From CAVPDE01 sp963707125 (GTDB lineage: Bacteria > Desulfobacterota > DSM-4660 > Desulfatiglandales > HGW-15), in assembly GCA_963707125.1 (NCBI GenBank), contig CAVPOU010000016.1:117529-181528 (forward strand): 64,000 nucleotides of DNA, in the 5' to 3' direction. Numbering within the stretch: position 1 is the stretch's first letter; each line of letters begins with the position of its first letter. This document shows positions 33,515-42,619 of this stretch, piece by piece. Position numbers and translations under genes: made by a program. The notes beneath the pieces are model-generated. The model was given only the letters and a program-made list of their open reading frames with translations. It was not told the DNA's origin and made no database searches.

Positions 33515-33604
33515 GCATAACGCGGCGTTGACCCATGGAACGAAGCTTGCGGTGCCGCAGGCACATGCAAGCGAGTGACATCGGGTCCAGTGGCCTGGTT
33601 GGCA
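33515..33604 (-). other. attC-like recombination site (90 bp), candidate
   Basis: On the minus strand the site runs from TGCCAAC to GTTATGC with a long imperfect palindrome between: GGACCCGATGTCACTCG / GAACG...CATGGGTC, and GCTTGCATGTGCC opposite GGCACCGCAAGC. Length equals that of the candidate at 60586-60675. The right end is followed in sense by the radC fragment. R-boxes are imperfect. Confidence 0.45.
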
Positions 33605-34360
33605 CCGCCGCAGCGGCGACGGCCAGCACATGGCACCGATAGGGGCAAGTGATTATATAGTTTCCGGATATCTCCAGGAGGACGAAAGGTCCGCGGCCTC
33701 CTGGAGGGCACATCGCTATACGCTCAGTGATTGGTAGACATTCCTTAGTCGGGATGACTCCGTTTCTTTGTTACACTATAGGGAAAGCCTTGACAAGCTC
33801 TATCCGATGGTCTGAAGGATTGCGTTCCGAATATCATGCGGAATAGAGTGGTAGGAGGATCTATATAGCCAACATGATAGGTATCCCCCGTCAACTGGAA
33901 TCTGAGTTTGATAGCGGGCTGCGGAAGAAGGTCCATCTGTCCCTCGCTCCCCCCAGCTTCCCCGGGAACATCCTTCGAGTCCTTCGAGGCTGGAAGGGCT
34001 TCGATCCGCAGAGAATCCTTTCCCTCTTCTCTGTAAATTTCAGACTGACAGTCCGACAGGCCCGGCAATCCGAGCACAACATCGTCCAAGTGGGTCCGCC
34101 CGTGCAGACCCGGGGCACCTACTTCGTCTCCCTTCGACTCCGCTGCGCTCCGCTCAGGGCGACCCCCTCAATAACTTCCCATCGCTCCGGACCCTATGCC
34201 GAGCAAAGGGCCCGCGGCCAGAGGCCGTGGCCCGAGTCGAGGGGTCGGAAACGATCAGGGCATGGCCTTTCGGGTAATAGCGGTGCCCAGCGGATCTCTG
34301 TGACCGTGTGTTGAGAATAAGGCGCTTTTACTGTATATTGGTCAGAAGAGCTGAAATCCC
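33605..34360. other. Gene-poor stretch upstream of the radical SAM gene
   Basis: About 750 bp without a supported gene. Reading frames on both strands (for example 33874-34314 plus) have no recognisable domain and atypical composition. REP-like CTTCGACTCCGCTGCGCTCCG and GCTCAGGGCGACC words lie at 34131-34165. It may be decayed mobile DNA. Confidence 0.4.
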
Positions 34361-35869
34361 ATGATTCTTGTTAATCCCCCAGTGGTCAAACCCTGTGAGG
34401 CGCCCGCAGGGATTGCGAAACTCGCAGGCGCCCTGAAGCATCACCATATCCCTTGCTCTGTCCTCGATGCCAACCTGGAAGGACTTTTGAGCCTTCTTAA
34501 GAGAGTGCCGGCTCAGCATGACACATGGACAAAGGTCGCTTCGCGTCGTCTCCCGGACAATCTTAAACTGCTGACCAGCCGGGAAGGGTATGAGAACTTT
34601 GACCGCTATAAGCGGGCGGTGATGGGTGTGAACCGGATGCTTGAAAATGCGGCCCGGTCAAAAGGCATCCGCCTGAGCCTTGCCAACTATTCAGATCAAA
34701 AGCTCTCTCCTCTTAGAAGTGCTGATCTCATCAGAGCCTGGGAAAATCCTGAGGAAAATCTCTTTTATCCTTATTTCGGAGAGCGCCTTTTGAGCTTGCT
34801 CGAAAAGAATGAAACCAACGGCGTCGGTCTGTCTCTCAATTACCTGAGCCAGGCACTGTGTACCTTTGCGATGGCGGGTTTTCTGAAGAAACAGTCGGCA
34901 AACCTGAAAGTCATTCTGGGTGGCGGGCTGGTCACATCGTGGATGAGCCGCCCGGACTGGAAAAACCCGTTTGAGGGTCTGGTGGACCTCATGGTCTCAG
35001 GTCCTGGAGAGGATGCCCTCCTTTCTTTTGCCGGCGTAAGCGGCATCGATGACCACGTTGTGCCGGATTACGGAGACTTTCCTTCGGAGGACTATTTTGC
35101 TCCCGGTCCCATTTTGCCATACAGCGCGTCGAGCGGATGCTACTGGGGCAAGTGTTCCTTTTGCCCTGAAAACGCCGAAGGAAACACCTTCAGGCCGGTG
35201 CGGGTCCAAGAGGTAGCGCGGGATGTGCGGGCTCTGTTTGAGAGTGGGAAACCGGTTCTTATCCACTTCCTTGACAATGCCATGAGCCCTGCGCTTCTCA
35301 GGGCTCTGTCAGAGCAGCCACCCGGCGCTCCATGGTATGGCTTTGCCCGAGTCACCAAGGATCTCAAAGATCCGGATTTGTGTGAAGCTCTAAAGCGCTC
35401 AGGTTGCCGGATGTTGAAGTTGGGATTGGAATCAGGGGATCAGGCGGTTCTGGACAGTCTGTGCAAAGGCATTGATCTCGAAATCGCGTCGCCGGCGCTC
35501 AAGGCTCTGAAGAAAGCAGGGATCGCAACCTATGTTTATCTTTTATTCGGCACCCCGGCAGAGACTGCCGACGGAGCCCACCGGACCCTTGATTTCACCG
35601 TTCGACACAGCGAGAGCATTGATTTCCTGAACATCGCCATTTTCAATATGCCGGCCCACGGGGCGGATGCCGACAAATTTCAAACAAAAGACTTCTATGA
35701 AGGCGATCTCTCCCTTTACAAAAGCTTTGCCCATCCCGGCGGGTGGGATCGAAGTGCGGTCAGAAGATTTCTTGACAGGGAATTCAAAAGACACCCTGCG
35801 ATTGCTCTAATTCTGAGAAGAGATCCTCCTCTCTTCACCTCCAATCATGCGCCTTTCTTTTGTAAGTGA
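34361..35869 (+). CDS. B12-binding-domain radical SAM protein
   Basis: The 502-residue protein begins MILVNPPVVKPCEAPAGIAKLAGALK, cut as MILVNPP and PAGIAKLAGALK, like cobalamin-binding radical SAM enzymes. The cluster motif is GCYWGKCSFCPENAEGN (CX4CX2C) near residue 265, followed by GLESGDQAVLDSLCKG, the usual SAM-binding segment. It lacks the DxHxxG cobalamin His ligand in its N-terminus, as many members do. The reaction is unknown; methylation, RiPP maturation or cofactor synthesis are options. It stands alone on its strand before the UMF1 transporter. Confidence 0.82.
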   Translation: MILVNPPVVKPCEAPAGIAKLAGALKHHHIPCSVLDANLEGLLSLLKRVPAQHDTWTKVASRRLPDNLKLLTSREGYENFDRYKRAVMGVNRMLENAARSKGIRLSLANYSDQKLSPLRSADLIRAWENPEENLFYPYFGERLLSLLEKNETNGVGLSLNYLSQALCTFAMAGFLKKQSANLKVILGGGLVTSWMSRPDWKNPFEGLVDLMVSGPGEDALLSFAGVSGIDDHVVPDYGDFPSEDYFAPGPILPYSASSGCYWGKCSFCPENAEGNTFRPVRVQEVARDVRALFESGKPVLIHFLDNAMSPALLRALSEQPPGAPWYGFARVTKDLKDPDLCEALKRSGCRMLKLGLESGDQAVLDSLCKGIDLEIASPALKALKKAGIATYVYLLFGTPAETADGAHRTLDFTVRHSESIDFLNIAIFNMPAHGADADKFQTKDFYEGDLSLYKSFAHPGGWDRSAVRRFLDREFKRHPAIALILRRDPPLFTSNHAPFFCK

Positions 35870-35985
35870 TGCGTGGTTGAAGACCATAGTCTATTGACTT
35901 GCGGAGTCATAAGAAAATAGAGTAGGTGAGCACGGTGCGTTAGGGCGGTTGAGCTCAGAAGATGAAAGGATTGGGAGGGAAAGGC

Positions 35986-37326
35986 ATGACTAAAGAGAGA
36001 AGAGCGATTTGGGGCTGGGCCATGTACGATTGGGCGAACTCAGCCTTTGCGACAACGGTCATGTCCGGCTTCTTTCCTCTTTTTTTCAAGAAGTACTGGA
36101 GCCTTGGGACGGACGTGAATGTAAGCACGGCCCAGCTTGGATTCGGCAATTCTCTTGCCGGATTGCTGGTTGCGCTGATGGCTCCGATTCTTGGGGCTAT
36201 CGCCGACAGAGGATCAGCCAAAAAAAAGTTCATGATCTTTTTTGCCTACCTCGGAGCGCTCATGAGCGCCTGTCTTTTCTGGGTTCAGCAGGGGGATTGG
36301 GCCCTGGCGATCCTGGTCTATGTTTTGGGGGTGGTAGGGTTCTCAGGTTCCATTGCTTTCAATGACGCGCTCCTTCCCCACTTGGCACCTAAAGAAGAGA
36401 TCGACTATGTGTCGGGCCTAGGTTATGCCATGGGTTACCTGGGTGGGGGACTCCTGTTTCTTGTCAATGTGCTGATGGTTCTGAAGCCCCAGCTGTTCGG
36501 CCTTGCCGATGCTGGAGAATCGGTCAAATACTCCTTCCTTTCGGTGGGCCTCTGGTGGGGAGGGTTTACCTTCTTCACCATTGCCTGGGTCAAAGAAAAG
36601 AAGACTTCCTTTCCTGAAGCGGGTCAGGGCAGTGCCGTCAGACAGGGATTCCAGCAACTCATCGGGACATTCAAGAAAGCAAAGCATCTCAAGACCGTGT
36701 TCCTGTTTCTTCTTGCGTACTGGTTTTACATCGACGGGGTGGATACCATTATCCGGATGGCGGTGGACTATGGCATGTCCATCGGATTCGAAGCGAATGA
36801 TCTTATCATGGCCCTGCTCATGGTTCAGTTTGTCGGGTTCCCTGCCGCCCTGGCTTTCGGCAAGCTGGGCCAGAGGTGGGGTGTCCGAAAGAGCATTTAC
36901 CTGGCCATCGGGGTCTATTTGTTCATCACGGTCTGGGGAGTGATGATGACGCGGAAGTGGGAGTTTTATGTGCTCGCCATCTTCATCGGTTGTGTTCAGG
37001 GAGGCATTCAGGCTCTCAGCCGCTCTTACTATTCGCGGCTCATTCCCAAAGAGCAATCGGCGGAATTCTACGGTTTCTACAACATGCTCGGGAAATTTGC
37101 CGTGATCTTCGGCCCGGCCCTCATGGGAGTGGTGGGCCTTTGCACAAAGAGAATTCTGATGCCTGCTTCGCCGACTCCCGAGCAACTCACCGCCATCGGC
37201 CACCTGGCGTCGCGGTGCAGCATGGCTTCCATCCTGATCCTGTTCTTGATCGGGGCCGTTCTACTTTATTTTGTGGACGAGGACAAGGGCAGGGCTGAAG
37301 CGGCCTACTTATCCCAGAAGGCGTAA
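35986..37326 (+). CDS. MFS transporter, UMF1 (Atg22-like) family
   Basis: The 446-residue protein has 12 predicted membrane segments and the family opening IWGWAMYDWANSAFATTVMSGFFP, read as AMYDWANSAFATTVM. ADRGSAKKKFM is the loop 2-3 motif and SYYSRLIPKEQSAEFYGFYN is the classic UMF1 central motif. Members are thought to export amino acids or related solutes. GGGAGGG seven nt before ATG 35986 fixes the start; the in-frame ATG at 35962 lies within that ribosome site. No neighbouring gene indicates the substrate. Confidence 0.9.
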   Translation: MTKERRAIWGWAMYDWANSAFATTVMSGFFPLFFKKYWSLGTDVNVSTAQLGFGNSLAGLLVALMAPILGAIADRGSAKKKFMIFFAYLGALMSACLFWVQQGDWALAILVYVLGVVGFSGSIAFNDALLPHLAPKEEIDYVSGLGYAMGYLGGGLLFLVNVLMVLKPQLFGLADAGESVKYSFLSVGLWWGGFTFFTIAWVKEKKTSFPEAGQGSAVRQGFQQLIGTFKKAKHLKTVFLFLLAYWFYIDGVDTIIRMAVDYGMSIGFEANDLIMALLMVQFVGFPAALAFGKLGQRWGVRKSIYLAIGVYLFITVWGVMMTRKWEFYVLAIFIGCVQGGIQALSRSYYSRLIPKEQSAEFYGFYNMLGKFAVIFGPALMGVVGLCTKRILMPASPTPEQLTAIGHLASRCSMASILILFLIGAVLLYFVDEDKGRAEAAYLSQKA

Positions 37327-37376
37327 AACCTTACGATCTTAGACCAATACCTTCTCCGAAAGCTGAATAGAAGCTC

Positions 37377-37535
37377 AAAAGCGAACCGCAGAATATCGAA
37401 TAACGAACGCCGAAGGGACCAACAGAAGAGATTTAACTTCATCATTCGAAATTCCCTGGTCGCCTCTGGCGCCGCCGTAGGCGGGTAAACCTTGTTCGAC
37501 ATTCGACATTCGGGATTCCAATTGTTTGCGGCCAT
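37377..37535. repeat. AT-rich intergenic palindrome, TTCGA family (copy 3, with insertion)
   Basis: GAACCGCAGAATATCGAATA on the left pairs with TTGTTCGACATTCGACATTC on the right, with CATCATTCGAAATTCC in between and a GC-rich interruption around 37461-37490. It separates the UMF1 gene from the convergent helicase gene. Confidence 0.65.
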
Positions 37536-37578
37536 AGGCCTGCATTAGGAAGAACGGGTGGCTCTTTGCTCGGTGCGT

Positions 37579-39066
37579 TCAAGTCGTGGAGATCGTCTCT
37601 GACGGCGGTTTTGCTGTGGTGTGTTGCTTCCTGGGCCGGCCTCTGTGTCTCTTTTTCCTCTTTTGCGGCCTGCCGATTTCTTTCTGGGGGCTCGCTTTCG
37701 CTTGAACAGCCAATCCGAAAACTCCCCCAGGCTGAGAACTGAATACGACCTTTTTCGCTGCCAGAAAAGGGCAGAGGTCTTTTTTGTCTTTAGCGGGTTT
37801 TTTGCCGGGTTCAGGATGGCTCTCCTCGATCTCGGCTAGCTCCTCACCGGATTTGTCCTCCCTGAACCACTCGTCTTGAGACCAGAGGACCGGGATCCTG
37901 TAACCGAGCTTTTCCTCGATTGGTACGAGGTAAAAGGCATCGTCTTCAGAAGCGAAGGAAATTGCGCGGCCCGGTTTGGTCGTCCGGCCAAGTCTGCGAA
38001 TATAAGTCTCGCCGTCCTGAGGAAGTCTGTAGTTGACGACGAGACTGATATCTTCCACGTGGATGCCTCTGGCGACATCATCGGTTGTGACAAGGATCTT
38101 GATCTTCCCTCCTTTGAAGCGGGCCATCAGGTTGCGCCTTTTGTTCTGAGGCAATTCTCCGATCACGCCTTCAGCGGGCAGGCCGTTGCCGTTCAGCTTT
38201 TGAGTGAGGGACTCGACTTCTTCTCCGGCGTTCACGAAAATGAGAACTCGTTTCCACGATTCTCGTTGCAGGAGGACCAGTAGAAGGCGCAGCTTTTCTT
38301 CTGAAGCGACGTGAAAGAGGGACTGGTCGATGTCGTCCGTCCGGACTTGATCCGGCGTCATGGTGATGAAGTCAGGAAGATTCATGAAGTCGTAAGTGAC
38401 GGCGACGACGCGGTAGGAGAGTATTCCTGAAAACAGGATCGATACCCTGTCCCTGGAGTGGGGGAGCTTTCGGAGGAGGTATCGCATATCCCCTGCAAGC
38501 CTCTGCGTGAAGAGGCGCTCTGCTTCATCGATAACCAGGAACTGGATCCCCTCTGTCTTCAGGAGTCCCTTCTTGAAAAAATCAATGACTCCACCGGGCG
38601 TGCCGATGACAATTGCGGCGCCTTCACGGAAGGCAGGCCCCTGTCCCTGGTCGTCGTGGCCTCTGACAACCATCGCAAGACCAAGCCCTGTGTATCGTCC
38701 AAGGCTTTTGGCTTCCTCATAGATTCGAAGGCAGAGATCCTGAGTGGGCGCCACGATCAGAGCAGAAGGAAGGTCGGTCCTTCTGTGGGCGATGGAAAGG
38801 ACCCTGGCAAAGAGAGTAACCAGAAACGCCGCTGTCTTCCCCGAGCCGGTTCGAGCCAGGCAAACCACATCCTTGCCGGCAAGAGCCAGAGGGAGGATCT
38901 CCGCCTGAATCGGAGTGCAGTAGACATTGCCGAGGTCTTTCAATCCGGCGAGTATTTCAGTGGGCAGGGCGAAGTCATCAAAGCGGATCTGGGTCAATCG
39001 TTCCGGTTCTTTGGATCTTTCGGTAGATTCCTGAGCGTCTGTTACATCTGACATAATGGACACCAT
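37579..39066 (-). CDS. DEAD-box-like RNA helicase with altered motifs
   Basis: The 495-residue protein has the two RecA-like helicase domains, with Q motif at 30-55, motif I ARTGSGKT (71-78) and motif Ia PTQDLCLRI. Motif II is DEAE (180-183) rather than DEAD, motif III is LFSGILS where SAT is usual, motif V is TTDDVARGIHVED and motif VI RRLGRTTKPGR. Residues 405-495 form a lysine-rich tail (KKPAKDKKDL, RKKRHRGRPRK), which probably binds RNA. The start could also be ATG 39054. A short TTCGAATTTGGTTGCGGCC repeat lies just upstream. Confidence 0.85.
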   Translation of the reverse strand: MVSIMSDVTDAQESTERSKEPERLTQIRFDDFALPTEILAGLKDLGNVYCTPIQAEILPLALAGKDVVCLARTGSGKTAAFLVTLFARVLSIAHRRTDLPSALIVAPTQDLCLRIYEEAKSLGRYTGLGLAMVVRGHDDQGQGPAFREGAAIVIGTPGGVIDFFKKGLLKTEGIQFLVIDEAERLFTQRLAGDMRYLLRKLPHSRDRVSILFSGILSYRVVAVTYDFMNLPDFITMTPDQVRTDDIDQSLFHVASEEKLRLLLVLLQRESWKRVLIFVNAGEEVESLTQKLNGNGLPAEGVIGELPQNKRRNLMARFKGGKIKILVTTDDVARGIHVEDISLVVNYRLPQDGETYIRRLGRTTKPGRAISFASEDDAFYLVPIEEKLGYRIPVLWSQDEWFREDKSGEELAEIEESHPEPGKKPAKDKKDLCPFLAAKKVVFSSQPGGVFGLAVQAKASPQKEIGRPQKRKKRHRGRPRKQHTTAKPPSETISTT

Positions 39067-39289
39067 GCCTTCGTGTTAGTTACGAGATTCGAATTTGGTT
39101 GCGGCCGAAGGCCAACACTAGAATGGGAAGCATTATAGGCGCTTCTGTAGCCTTTGGGAAGAGAGAATTGCAATGTGGGCGCTTGCATTTCATCAGGGGC
39201 TATGCTAGCAGTTCTCAGGATTTCTAAGTGAACGAGTGGAAGCGATCTCCCCTTTAAGTGCCTTCTTTCATGAGGAGGTCCAGGCGCCT

Positions 39290-40726
39290 ATGCAAAAAGA
39301 GAGCAAAGCTCCTGCGAACCCTGATCTTTCCTGTTTCTTCGACCCTCGGAGCATTGCCGTCATTGGTTCCTTCAGGGAAAATTTTTTTGGGGGATACGTG
39401 ATCGTGAAGTCCCTCCTGAAGGCCGGATACAAGGGGAAGATCTTCCCGGTCAATTCGGCCTACAAGGAAGTTCACGGTCTCAGGGTGTATCCTTCGATCA
39501 AAGACGTGCCTCAGAACGTGGACCTGGCCATGGTCATGATCAACGCCCGTTCAGTGGCAGGGATGGTACACGAGTGCGAAGGGAAGGGAGTCAGGGCCAT
39601 GATTGTCGTTTCGGACGGCTTTGCTGAAAGAGATGAGGAGGGCGCTCGACTCCAGAAAGAGCTGCTAGAGGTTGCAGGGAAAGAGGGAATTCGCATCATC
39701 GGTCCCAACACGGCGGGCGTTGTCAACACGGCCAACGGGTTTAACCCTTGTGCATACGAGGCAGGATACTACCGAATCAGGAAGGGCCCGATAGCCATTT
39801 GTGCCCAGACGGGCATGACCAATCCCCAGGCCTTTCCATACCCGGATCTGCGTTTTGGGGTGAGCAAAATCTGTGATTTCGGGAACAAGTGCGATGTGGA
39901 CGAATGCGATTTGCTCGAGTATCTTGCTGAGGACCAGGAGACCGGCGTGATCAGCATGTACCTGGAAAGCATCAGGGACGGCCAGAGGCTGCTGAGAATT
40001 GCCAGGAGCGTCGCCAAGAAGAAACCAGTCCTGATGTTCAAGTCGGGCAGGACAAAGGAAGGCGCGAGAGCCTCAGCGTCCCATACGGGTTCCATGGCCG
40101 TGGATGACAAGATAATCGACGGCCTGTGCCGCCAAACAGGCATCCTTCGGCTTGAAGAATTCCAGGATCTTTTCGAGATTCCAAAAATATTCGCCTCACA
40201 GCCGTTGCCTGCGGGCGGACGGCTTGGAATCATCACTTTTACGGGTGGAGTAGGGGTGGTGGCAGTTGATGAGGGAGCGAAGTACGGCATGGGCCTGACC
40301 ACACTGAGTGCTGAGACGAGGCAGTCGCTTGATGCGATCTATCAGGGGCTGGGGAACATGCCCGTGGACATCGGTCCCATGATGGCGGCCGTCAGGAATC
40401 CTTTTGATGTCTATCTTAGAGTGGTCGAAGCGGTTGCAGCCGATTCCAATGTCGATGCCCTTTTCAATGTGCTCTGGGCAAATCCGACCGATATCATCGT
40501 CAGCAGCTACCTCAAGGCGTATGAGCGAATCAAGGACCGCGTTAAGAAACCGATTGCCACGTGGATCTACGGACCGAACTCCGAGGTGGCCGCTGATCTG
40601 GCTAAACAGGTTGAGGAAATGGGTTTTCCTGTCTTCAACACGCCGGAGAAATGCATCCAGGCGTTGGGCTTGGCATACCAATACAGCAGGATCAGAAGTA
40701 GGGTCGGCCACAGCGCCGACCGATAG
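39290..40726 (+). CDS. NDP-forming acyl-CoA synthetase, alpha (CoA-ligase) part
   Basis: The 478-residue protein starts with a CoA-binding Rossmann domain (FFDPRSIAVIGSFRENFFGG) and a succinyl-CoA-ligase-like pair of flavodoxin domains. It has a phospho-histidine candidate in ASASHTGSMAVDD and ITFTGGVGVVAVDEG. The ATP-grasp beta domain is absent, so it needs a separate partner or acts without ATP. ATG 39290 is preferred, with GAGGAGG about 12 nt upstream, over GTG 39236. The next gene is an OYE-family oxidoreductase 47 bp away, which hints at the reduction of an unsaturated CoA-linked acid. Confidence 0.84.
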   Translation: MQKESKAPANPDLSCFFDPRSIAVIGSFRENFFGGYVIVKSLLKAGYKGKIFPVNSAYKEVHGLRVYPSIKDVPQNVDLAMVMINARSVAGMVHECEGKGVRAMIVVSDGFAERDEEGARLQKELLEVAGKEGIRIIGPNTAGVVNTANGFNPCAYEAGYYRIRKGPIAICAQTGMTNPQAFPYPDLRFGVSKICDFGNKCDVDECDLLEYLAEDQETGVISMYLESIRDGQRLLRIARSVAKKKPVLMFKSGRTKEGARASASHTGSMAVDDKIIDGLCRQTGILRLEEFQDLFEIPKIFASQPLPAGGRLGIITFTGGVGVVAVDEGAKYGMGLTTLSAETRQSLDAIYQGLGNMPVDIGPMMAAVRNPFDVYLRVVEAVAADSNVDALFNVLWANPTDIIVSSYLKAYERIKDRVKKPIATWIYGPNSEVAADLAKQVEEMGFPVFNTPEKCIQALGLAYQYSRIRSRVGHSADR

Positions 40727-40773
40727 GCAGGCGCGGAGGCCTGCCCTGCGCAATCGCTTTGAAGAGGGAGTTT

Positions 40774-41889
40774 ATGATGTCAAGACTGTTTGAGACGACT
40801 GAAATCAAAGGAATGAAACTTGCGAATCGTTTTGTCCGTTCCGCCACCTGGGAAGGCATGGCCACGGAGGATGGGGCGTGCACGCCGCGGCTTGTGGAGG
40901 TGTATCGCCGCCTGGCAGAAGGGCAGGTTGGTCTGATTATAACGAGTCATGCCTATGTGCGGAAGGATGGCCAGGCCGGGCTCTTTCAGCTCGGCACCTA
41001 TGATGATCATCTGAACGATGGACTTCAGCAGATGGTCAAGGCGGTTCATGGGGCGAAAGGCAAAATTGTCGTCCAACTTGCCCACGCAGGGTTCTTTGCC
41101 AACGCCAAGCTGAGCGGGGTGACTCCTATCGCGGTTTCTCCCGCGGAGGAATTTGGAAAGTCTCCCCGGAACATCCTGACGGAGAAGGATATCCATGAGA
41201 TCGTTGTCTCCTTTGGCCAGGCGGCCAAAAGGGCGAAAGAAGTTGGATTTGACGGGATCCAACTGCATGCAGCTCATGGCTATCTGATGAGCCAGTTTCT
41301 TTCACCCGTCTTCAACAAACGAACCGCTCCCTATGGAGGCGCTGTTGAGAATCGAGCAAGGGCTCTGATCGAGACTCTGGGAGAGGTAAAGAGCGCAGCC
41401 GGAAAAGACTACCCCGTGCTGATCAAGCTGAATTCTGAGGACTACCTGGAAGGAGGTCTAACGCTGAGCGATTCCCTGAAGGTGGGGAGAATGTTACAGG
41501 ATGGCGGCATCGATGCCATTGAGGTCAGCGGCGGGACCGTGGTATCCGGAAATCTGGGCGCATCCAGAGCTGGGATCAAGTCAGAGGAGAAGGAAGCGTA
41601 TTTCAGGAACGCATCCAAGGCGTTCAAAGCGGCGCTGGATGTGCCGATCATGCTGGTGGGTGGGGTTCGCTCTGCCGACCTTGCCGAGAAGCTTCTAGAG
41701 CAAGGATGTGCGGATTATTTTTCCATGAGCCGGCCCTTGATCCGTGAGCCCGATTTGGTTAAACGCTGGGCATCAGGAGATCGCAGCAAGGCCAGATGTC
41801 TTTCAGACAACCAATGCTTTGAGCCGGGCAGGGCCGGGGAAGGCGTCTATTGCGTGACGGAGAAAAGAGAAAAAGAGAAGAGTGCTTAA
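40774..41889 (+). CDS. NADH:flavin oxidoreductase, Old Yellow Enzyme family
   Basis: The protein of about 371 residues is a FMN TIM barrel: LANRFVRSATWEG, IVVQLAHAGFFA, GFDGIQLHAAHGYLMSQFLSP (His-x-x-His active site), ALIETLGEVKSAAGKDYPV and a phosphate site at VGGVRSADLAEKLL. It ends near the barrel (GVYCVTEK), so it lacks the 4Fe-4S and FAD domains of 2,4-dienoyl-CoA reductase. Reduction of an activated C=C bond is expected. ATG 40774 is favoured by the ribosome site GAGGGAG. Confidence 0.88.
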   Translation: MMSRLFETTEIKGMKLANRFVRSATWEGMATEDGACTPRLVEVYRRLAEGQVGLIITSHAYVRKDGQAGLFQLGTYDDHLNDGLQQMVKAVHGAKGKIVVQLAHAGFFANAKLSGVTPIAVSPAEEFGKSPRNILTEKDIHEIVVSFGQAAKRAKEVGFDGIQLHAAHGYLMSQFLSPVFNKRTAPYGGAVENRARALIETLGEVKSAAGKDYPVLIKLNSEDYLEGGLTLSDSLKVGRMLQDGGIDAIEVSGGTVVSGNLGASRAGIKSEEKEAYFRNASKAFKAALDVPIMLVGGVRSADLAEKLLEQGCADYFSMSRPLIREPDLVKRWASGDRSKARCLSDNQCFEPGRAGEGVYCVTEKREKEKSA

Positions 41890-42052
41890 GCGATTTGCAA
41901 GGTATTAATGGGCCGAAAGCGGAGACTGAAAAAAAGAGGACATTTGCGCCAAATTTCCCTATAATTGCTATTTGTCATGAACAATAGGATGTGGGTTTTC
42001 AACAGGACGTTATCTCGGTGACAAACGGTCACCCCATGAAAGGAGACTTCTC

Positions 42053-42487
42053 ATGAAAAAGCTCGGACAGGTTTTGACATGCATTTTCGTGGTATTCGCT
42101 CTGATCGCGCTGGTGGGCTGTGGGGTCAGCAAGGAGGATCATGAAAAGGTCGTCTCAGATCTCAACAAGACTAAAGCGGATCTGGAAAAGAGCACAGCAG
42201 AGTTGACCAAAGCCAAAGCAGACCTGGCTCAGGCGAACTCCAAAACTGCGGCCCTGGAGAAATCATTGAATGACGCCAAGGGACAAAGCGAAGAGAAAGT
42301 TGCCGCCGCACAGCAACAAGCGGGTGCTCTGCAGGCAAAGGTCGACAGCCTGAGCAAAGAGAATGCTGATCTACAGGGTATGCTGGAAAAACTCAAAGCC
42401 CAGATTGCCGAGGCGCAGAAGAAGGTTGGTGGAGCAGTCCAGGCGCCGGCCAAGAATCTGCCCGCTGTTCCCGCAAAGAAACCATAG
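42053..42487 (+). CDS. Coiled-coil lipoprotein (Lpp-like)
   Basis: The 144-residue product has a lipoprotein signal ending in ALVGCG (Cys24), then a continuous heptad coiled coil from residue 28 to about 128 (VVSDLNKTKADLEKSTAEL, then TKAKADLAQANSK). An Ala-Pro-Lys tail (APAKNLPAVPAKKP) follows that could contact peptidoglycan. The architecture resembles Braun-type lipoproteins, although longer than Lpp. The ribosome site AAGGAGAC is clear. A hairpin at 42550-42574 with a later T-run may terminate it. Confidence 0.75.
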   Translation: MKKLGQVLTCIFVVFALIALVGCGVSKEDHEKVVSDLNKTKADLEKSTAELTKAKADLAQANSKTAALEKSLNDAKGQSEEKVAAAQQQAGALQAKVDSLSKENADLQGMLEKLKAQIAEAQKKVGGAVQAPAKNLPAVPAKKP

Positions 42488-42549
42488 GGCAAACTATCGG
42501 GGCCCCAATACCGGCTTGACCGGCTAGACTGAAACGCCACTGACGGTGG

Positions 42550-42590
42550 CACGGACAAATTGTGTTTGTCCGTGGTAGGGAGACTTTTTT
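42550..42590 (+). terminator. Probable intrinsic terminator after the lipoprotein gene
   Basis: CACGGACAAA (42550-42559) pairs perfectly with TTTGTCCGTG (42565-42574) over a 5-nt loop. A run of six T follows only at 42585-42590, ten nt away, so termination may be partial. Confidence 0.6.
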
Positions 42591-42619
42591 CCCACGAAAA
42601 ATAATCCAAACCGGAGACA

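Noticed and set aside
33745..34314. Overlapping ORFs on both strands between radC fragment and the radical SAM gene
   Set aside because: No domains, overlap with REP-like words, no ribosome sites; considered noise.
36418..37203. 261-codon minus-strand ORF antisense to the UMF1 transporter gene
   Set aside because: Shadow; hydrophilic, without motifs, and opposite a complete 12-helix transporter.
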